Assembly: GCA_002914845.1 (NCBI GenBank)
Contig: JXTC01000057.1
Span: 183,707 to 247,706 of the forward strand
DNA length: 64,000 nucleotides
Origin: Trema orientale
Taxonomy: Eukaryota; Streptophyta; Magnoliopsida; Rosales; Cannabaceae
Direction: 5' to 3'
The translations under genes were made by a program, and so were the position numbers. Positions 58,458 through 64,000 of the stretch are shown here, one piece after another (position 1 is the stretch's first letter; each line of letters starts with the position of its first letter). Under the pieces are notes generated by a model. The model did no database searches. It had not been told where the DNA came from and worked only from the letters and a program-made list of their open reading frames with translations.

Positions 58458-60620
58458 GTAAAAACCAAGGAATTTTTGTACTTTTGGCCAAAAGAAAAGA
58501 TTACATAAACTTTCTCTCTTTCCTCTCAACGAGTCTCTATCTCTACACTATCTCTCTCTTGCACGGCCGATACCCAGGCAGCCCTGATGATCGGCCTCTG
58601 TGCCATTTCAGCCGCCAAAACCAGCACAGAGAGGACAGTCAGCTCCGACAACCTCCCTTGCCGAAGTCTCGCCGCTAGAGGAGCCATATAACACCGGCCT
58701 CGACGCAAAATATCAGCAGGAAGATTTGAGCGCCGCCGATGTTTCCGGCCACTTTAGGCCGTGAAACTAGTCTCTATAGCTTAGTTTCGTCATAAAGATC
58801 ATCATGGTATATGTATCTCAACTTGAAATTGTCCGGATTAAATTTTACTATTGTTAATAATTTTGAGTTATTTTAGTTTTGTATTAAAATTTTCAATCTG
58901 ACTGTTAGATTGTAAAATAAACGTCATACTTATGATATACTCAGGAAAATAAGAATTTATATATATTGACTATATTTGGTGACGGGTATAAAAAATGAAA
59001 TCTGACGGTTCAGATTTGTCGAGTTTTGGCCCGAACCCAAATTTGTCAAATTATATGTCTAACTTAACTAATTTGGGTGCTACAAAATTAGTAAAGGTGT
59101 CTGTTTCTCCATTCGAGGTCCCATTGAAAAAACGACATTTTAAAGCGAATAATCGAGAATTCAAAAATGACCCCCAACCATCCAAATGACGTCAAACTTT
59201 CTTAATAGTATCATAGTACTATCTACTCACTCGATTGAGATAGAGATTCGATTACTTGATCTTTAAATTAGTTTAATTTTAAACTTTACATATTTTCAAT
59301 AAATATGGAATTTTGTGAAATAATTGATAAAAATATGATTTATACATGATTTGACATAACTTGATATTTAAACTACCTGGGGGGCACATCACACTGGTTG
59401 GCGTGCTAATTTATCATGTTTTGGAATTATTTTCTACAAGAATTGGATTTTATTAGTTTTAATAAAAACGACAGTTTTGCTGCCGAAATTTTTATAAAAT
59501 CCAATTTGAATAAGAATTTAGTTTTGAGAACTAAACTTGATTGATTAAAAATACTGCATGGTATGTTTTGGCATTTTTGTGGAAAGTGGTACATATTCTC
59601 ACTCCTGTCATACATATAGTATTGCATACATTCATTGCACCTATACAGCCGACGGACTTACAGTACCCACTTTTAGGGTACTCCGACTATATATCATACT
59701 CACGGTTACCAACTTAGGTGACTCGGATATAGTATACATGTGCAGTTATCTACTTAGGGTAGCTCACACTACCTTGCATACTTATAGTCACTATTCTTTG
59801 GTGGCTTGGATATATCATTGATTGTATTGCTTATTATGTATTTGACTTGAATAGATATGTACTGATTTTTATATGATATTTTACAATGGTTTTGAATGTT
59901 TGAACCTTTGGACAACGATTTTATTTTGAGACTATATTTTATAATGATTTGAAAGATTTACACATTTGGACAATATTTTCAAATAAATTTCTGGAAACTA
60001 TTTGAATATTTTACTAACCATAAGGAGCTTGAAAGTAAGTATTTTATTCTGATTAAAAATTTATAATTAAATCTCTACTGAGCAAGTAAATGCTCACTTT
60101 CTAGTTCCTCCCACTTTCAAGTATTTGTATATTTGAGATAGTGCTCTCGATGGTTAGACAAGTAGCTTGTCTAACCATCGAGAGCTGCTTGTCTTGTGCC
60201 GGCAATCCTGTTCCTATTTCCTGGTGGGAGTCTATATCCTGTTTGATTTCTTTTTCACGTTCAAATATTTAGCCTTATTCATTGTTCTTACTAAATGGAT
60301 GTATGAGGACAATAATACTACAAGTTTTGAGTACTTGGAATCATAAATAATTTTATGCAAATTATTTTAGACTTTAGGTCTAAGGTTTAAAATCGAACTC
60401 TTTTTATAACTTCTAAATAAATTAATTAGAATTCCTCTGAACTTTAAGTAAAGTATTTTTTTGAAAAATCTATATTAACGAGGGCTTTTATTAATTTGAA
60501 TTTTACTTACTTTTAAAGACTAAAATTTAAAATTTTAAGTAATGGGGGAAAAAGCACTATTTATCATTGTTTCAACTTAAAATTATTTAAAGTCACGGCC
60601 TTAGATTTCTGGTCGTGACA
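58458..60620 (+). repeat. 3' LTR of the LARD-like element
   Basis: 2163 bp, ending GGTCGTGACA. It contains the hairpin at 60143-60185 that is absent from the 5' LTR, and extra segments near 59815-59930 and 60340-60550. Confidence 0.88.
60143..60185. repeat. Perfect 20-bp hairpin
   Basis: GCTCTCGATGGTTAGACAAG, a 3-base TAG loop, then its exact reverse complement. The 5' LTR has only one arm-like copy (GGTCTCAATAGTTAGACAAG) followed directly by the downstream sequence. The second arm is therefore an insertion in this LTR. Confidence 0.9.
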
Positions 60621-63100
60621 ATAATTGTCTACCTAGATCTAGTTTATGGTGTTCCTAGTCCACCCAAATCTAGATATGTTGTTGTTTTAGTTTTTGTTAG
60701 TATTTTCTCTATTAATAATGTTATTATATATAATTCAGATCTTTATTATTTATGATTCATATATAGAGAGTTTGTTATTATCGTAGATCGGATTTTGCAC
60801 AAACTCTTCTATTGAATCAATTAAAAGTATTAATTCGGATATTGAATAATCGAAATGAGCCATTGAAGTGCTCTAATACTTCTTTCATGGATTTTTTTTC
60901 CAAGATCATTAACGGGGATTGCTTTAATTTGCTGTAAGATCCTTAAAAATATTTTTTTTCTTCAAGTTTATGAATCGATTTTCTAATTCTCATGGTAATA
61001 AATTCTACTTAGTCTTGGAACATTATTCTATTACTCCATCGCAGAAAAGACAATTAACGGATTTTTTTGGGCAGATTTTTTATTTTCCCTATCATGTTAC
61101 GTGGATTGTAACGTTTAGGCTCTACAGATGAATTGAGAAGTTCTAATATTTGTGATACGAAAGTAGTTGAGAAATTTTGCCTATTACTGATGAGACCTTA
61201 AAAAGTTCAAACTCTATTTGCGATACAAAATGAAGTTCAAGGAATCTATATAGAGAATAAAATTCGTCATTTTTCATCAACTTAACCCAATTAAAAATTT
61301 TGAATGAGGTTAATTGGAATTGACCTCCATACCAATAATGGAAAAGTGAATGAGGTATAACTAGGAGAATATTAGTTAGAATCTCATAAGTCATGACTAT
61401 TTGAATAGGTTGGTAAAATAGATAGAAAAAGAAATAATAATAACACATATCATCTTAAATGATTACTTGGTCTAATATATGCCGAAGCTTATTGGTACCA
61501 TAATTGCGCTATCATCCTGGTCCAATATTCTTAAACATATTGGTCGCACTGGCTAGTGCCTTGCATGTTTCGTCATTATCTTTCACTGCTAATCCGACAC
61601 TCCAAAACACCATTTTTTTTCCAATAAAAGTTTTTGGAAGTTGAAAGATTTTGTTACCGAAAGTAGAAATAAACTTTTAAAATCATGATATAGATCAACA
61701 TCATATCCTTTGAGGCTTATGTTCAGTGCTTATGTTCAGTACTGCCGTGCAAACAACGTGACTATGTTTTGAGGAGTCAAGTCATTGATAGAAAAGAAAA
61801 TAATTAGGCGGCAAATTTTCTCCTATTAATTCTTCCCAATACGTTGTTAAAATTCAACGACTAAATCGACCTGTCTTCTGGAAAATGGGTATTGACAGAT
61901 AATTAATAAGTAACTGCCAAAATTAAACCATAATATCAGGATGATATTGCTATAAACACAACTATAGTGATGCAAACATTATTCACAAAATTGATTATAA
62001 TCTTTTCTAACTGTTATGCTTTTCTCACATGCATTAAGTTTCCTAGTAAGAGTTTAATGGGGTAGTCATATACCATAAACATTTTTGTTTATTTTACTTT
62101 CAAAATCTAAAAATTATTTTTGTAAATCCAACAAATTAAATAAGTATTGTAACATTTGAGTTAGTTTTTTAATTTTTCAAATTAAAAACATAATCTAGTC
62201 TAGAAAAGCAAATGTGACCCTCTTGGCCCGACACGTCTGACTTTCAGTGGGTGGGCCACATGTCAGGTTGGCTGGTCTCATCATTTTAGTGAGTGGGCCA
62301 TAAATAATGTCGCCCATAATCGAACGGCTCGACCTAGCCCCTCATACGGGCTTAAGTGATCATGGCCAGAATGGGCTGACCCGTAGGCCAGAACGGACCG
62401 ACTAAGGACAATTACTTTTTTTTTTTTTTTTTTAAAAAAAAACATAGATATAGGGAAAAAAAACTTGCAAGAATTTAATTTTTGGGCATTACTAATTTTG
62501 ACCCTCACTTAAAACATGTGACGAAAAAATGAACAAAATATAAATCATTTATACAATTAGGACTTTAATTTAATAAAAAAATTAGAATTCCAAAATTACC
62601 CCTAATTCGACCCTAATTAAAAATTTTCGACAAAATTGGAAAAGATAAAAATAAAGGAGGCAGCATCGAGAAGGTGGCTAACCATGTTCGACTATGGTAA
62701 AAATTTTTGAATAGTGGCTTGACTCTAGTTGAAAATCAGTCGGAACGACTAGGAGATACTGTAGAACAAGTTTGACCGTGACCGAAATTTTTCGACTCTA
62801 GTCGAGTGGAAGCACTGCTGGGATCAGGATCGGCAGTAATTGTAGGGTGTTATAGATGACGATAGTCGCAAAAGTGGCTTGGAGTTTTCTGGAGAAAAAT
62901 ATATTTTAGGGTTTATTAAGGAATAGGGTATTTAAGTAATTTTACATGTGTGACAACGTAATGAGGATTAATTTTGAAAATATTTATAGGTGAGTCTCTA
63001 TTTTCATTATTTTCATTACGAAAGGCTTAATAAACCTCCCAAGTGTAAATTCTCTTTACTTTTTTTTTTTGGTACAAAACTATTAAAGAATATTTTTTTA
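60621..63100. other. Intergenic, no supported gene
   Basis: A 101-codon minus-strand frame at 61143-61448 starts with a hydrophobic, tyrosine-rich stretch; I recognise no family. A more GC-rich patch at 62215-62400 repeats GGGCC/GTGGGCCA phrases. The rest is AT-rich. Confidence 0.4.
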
Positions 63101-63129
63101 TTAAATATAGATAAAAAAATGCTAGCAAT

Positions 63130-63290
63130 AATTGCTTCCTCAGAAACTGGTAACTAATACCCAAATGTATTTATAACTGATAATTGGTGATTAGTAACCA
63201 GTTTTCAGAAATTGGTAACTGGTAACTATTTTAAAAATAGTATTTTTCTAAAAATTTTTTAAAAGTGATATTTTCCACTAAAAACCATAC
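63130..63290. mobile_element. Palindromic MITE fragment
   Basis: GGTGATTAGTAACCAGTTTT, GGTAACTGGTAACT and the arm TAGTATTTTTCTAAAAATTTTTTAAAAGTGATATTTT match one half of the element at 3148-3415. Confidence 0.45.
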
Positions 63291-63449
63291 ATAAATTGGA
63301 AAAAGAAAACCTAACCTCCGTATTTTTGTAATTCTTTTTTATTTTTATAGGTAAAAGTGTTATAAACCCATAGTCTATCTATGCTAAGCCTAGTCCATCA
63401 TTTTCCACTGACTGGGCCAGTCTTTAGATATATGAAGACTATTTAACTT

Positions 63450-63619
63450 TTTTTTTTTTTTAAAAAAAAAAGTGGGGCTTAACTAATGACCACCACTTAC
63501 TACAAATTTAATGAAAAATATCACACACACACACACTATCAAGGCTTGAACCCCTGACCCTTCCAAACTCACACACACATCTCTAAAGTTTTGGACCAAC
63601 TGAGCTAACCCCAGTTGGC
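63450..63619 (-). mobile_element. tRNA-derived SINE with perfect 18-bp target duplication
   Basis: On the minus strand the head carries A-box GGGTTAGCTCAGTTGG and B-box GGGGTTCAAGCC. It then has a (GT)n stretch and a short body ending in a T-run and poly(A). ATGAAGACTATTTAACTT flanks it exactly at 63432-63449 and 63620-63637. The ends are therefore fixed; length 170 bp. The identical duplication suggests a fairly recent insertion. Confidence 0.85.
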
Positions 63620-63779
63620 ATGAAGACTATTTAACTTGTCCCTCCTAATATACAAGGGATAGGACAAGGGCTTCTTACAAACTTTCAGGCCCAAATTATC
63701 AAAAATTGAAAAATCTCGAATAGGCCGAAGTTTTTAAAAAATTCCGGATTGATTTAAAAGATATCACTTTTAAATTTAT

Positions 63780-64000
63780 TTTAGGAAAATAACGTTCATA
63801 AGAATTATTTAGAAAAATATCACCTTTTCTTCAAACATAGTATTTTTCAATGGTACTCGAGGTAACTATTTGGGTTACTTGGAGTAACTAATCTAGTTAC
63901 TTGAAGTAATTGGTCAAGTTACTTAAATAACTTGATTGGTCACTTCAAGTATCTCATCAATTAATTAGAAGTGCTATTTTTTTAAATGCTTTTAAAGGTA
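63780..64000. mobile_element. Palindromic MITE with GTTACTT core, cut by the window edge
   Basis: GGTAACTATTTGGGTTACTTGGAGTAACT and CAAGTTACTTAAATAACTTG-like modules lie between AAAATATCACCTTTT and GTGCTATTTTTTTAAA arms. Same family as 41880-42140. Confidence 0.4.

Larger units (their letters stand above)
52662..60620 (+). mobile_element. Large LTR retrotransposon without gag-pol (LARD-like, gypsy-type)
   Basis: A 7.96-kb element. Long direct repeats of about 1.93 and 2.16 kb start TGTAAAAACC and end GTGATA/GTGACA. ATAGT precedes the first and ATAAT follows the second, a 5-bp target duplication with one change. A decayed Met-tRNA primer site follows the 5' LTR. AAGGGGGGAAAGA, a clear polypurine tract, precedes the 3' LTR. 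Just before it the frame reads FEFRDEILLRGER, the phrase closing chromovirus pol. The 3.9-kb interior has no pol domain and only a 27-codon gag-like start. It must have been mobilised by proteins supplied in trans, or its coding region decayed beyond recognition. Confidence 0.85.

Noticed and set aside
61143..61448. Organelle-derived insertion, from a hydrophobic 101-codon frame
   Set aside because: I could not match it to any plastid or mitochondrial protein I know, and the surrounding DNA shows no organelle gene order.
63540..63619. Functional tRNA gene on the minus strand
   Set aside because: Boxes are present, but the unit continues into a (GT)n body with poly(A) and has an exact 18-bp duplication, which marks a SINE.
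1..64000. CRISPR arrays, operons or a new defence or toxin system
   Set aside because: The window is plant nuclear DNA; the tandem repeats seen are simple duplications without spacer structure.

Overview
The window is nuclear DNA from a plant, most likely a eudicot. It is strongly AT-rich and full of short A/T runs and microsatellites. It carries one host gene with the plant R2R3-MYB exon pattern; almost everything else that can be identified is transposable-element sequence of plant type. There are no bacterial-style operons, no CRISPR array, no rRNA and no convincing functional tRNA. The species cannot be named from sequence alone.

Layout. 1-10.3 kb: AT-rich intergenic DNA with two CACTA-like ends (near 2.4 and 6.9 kb), a transposase C-terminal scrap (5.2-5.3 kb) and several MITEs, one with a near-perfect 9-bp target duplication. 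10.35-21.79 kb: a complete but decayed Ty3/gypsy element of Tat type, read on the minus strand, with ~590-bp LTRs. Between its integrase and its 3' LTR it carries a broken multi-exon gene on the opposite (plus) strand. Its reverse transcriptase holds an exact 180-bp in-frame tandem duplication. 22.7-24.9 kb: a Tourist-like MITE and the region upstream of the MYB gene. 25.2-27.1 kb: the R2R3-MYB gene, three exons, 463 codons, apparently intact. 27.2-29.6 kb: a LINE scrap, a hAT-like element nested in another terminal-repeat element, and a SINE with its own target duplication. 33.36-38.20 kb: a Ty1/copia element with a perfect 5-bp target duplication and broken coding sequence. 41.9-46 kb: MITEs and tandem duplications. 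46.3-51.4 kb: a truncated copia element on the minus strand, with LTR, primer-binding site and gag/integrase scraps, carrying a Mutator-type MITE with a perfect 9-bp duplication. 52.66-60.62 kb: a large LTR element with ~2-kb LTRs and almost no coding sequence. 62-64 kb: a SINE with a perfect 18-bp target duplication, and palindromic MITEs.

How it works together: the only gene likely to serve the plant is the MYB transcription factor. It probably encodes a nuclear DNA-binding regulator with an unusual C-terminus carrying three spaced copies of one LLN-type motif. A short upstream ORF lies in its likely leader. The rest is a record of nested insertion, with several exact target-site duplications that fix element boundaries. 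The least ordinary feature is the antisense gene inside the Tat-type element: it has its own TATA box, G-box, introns and coiled-coil-like tail, and would be transcribed against gag-pol. Extra ORFs of this kind are known in the Tat lineage, so it is not wholly new, but this copy is clearly structured.
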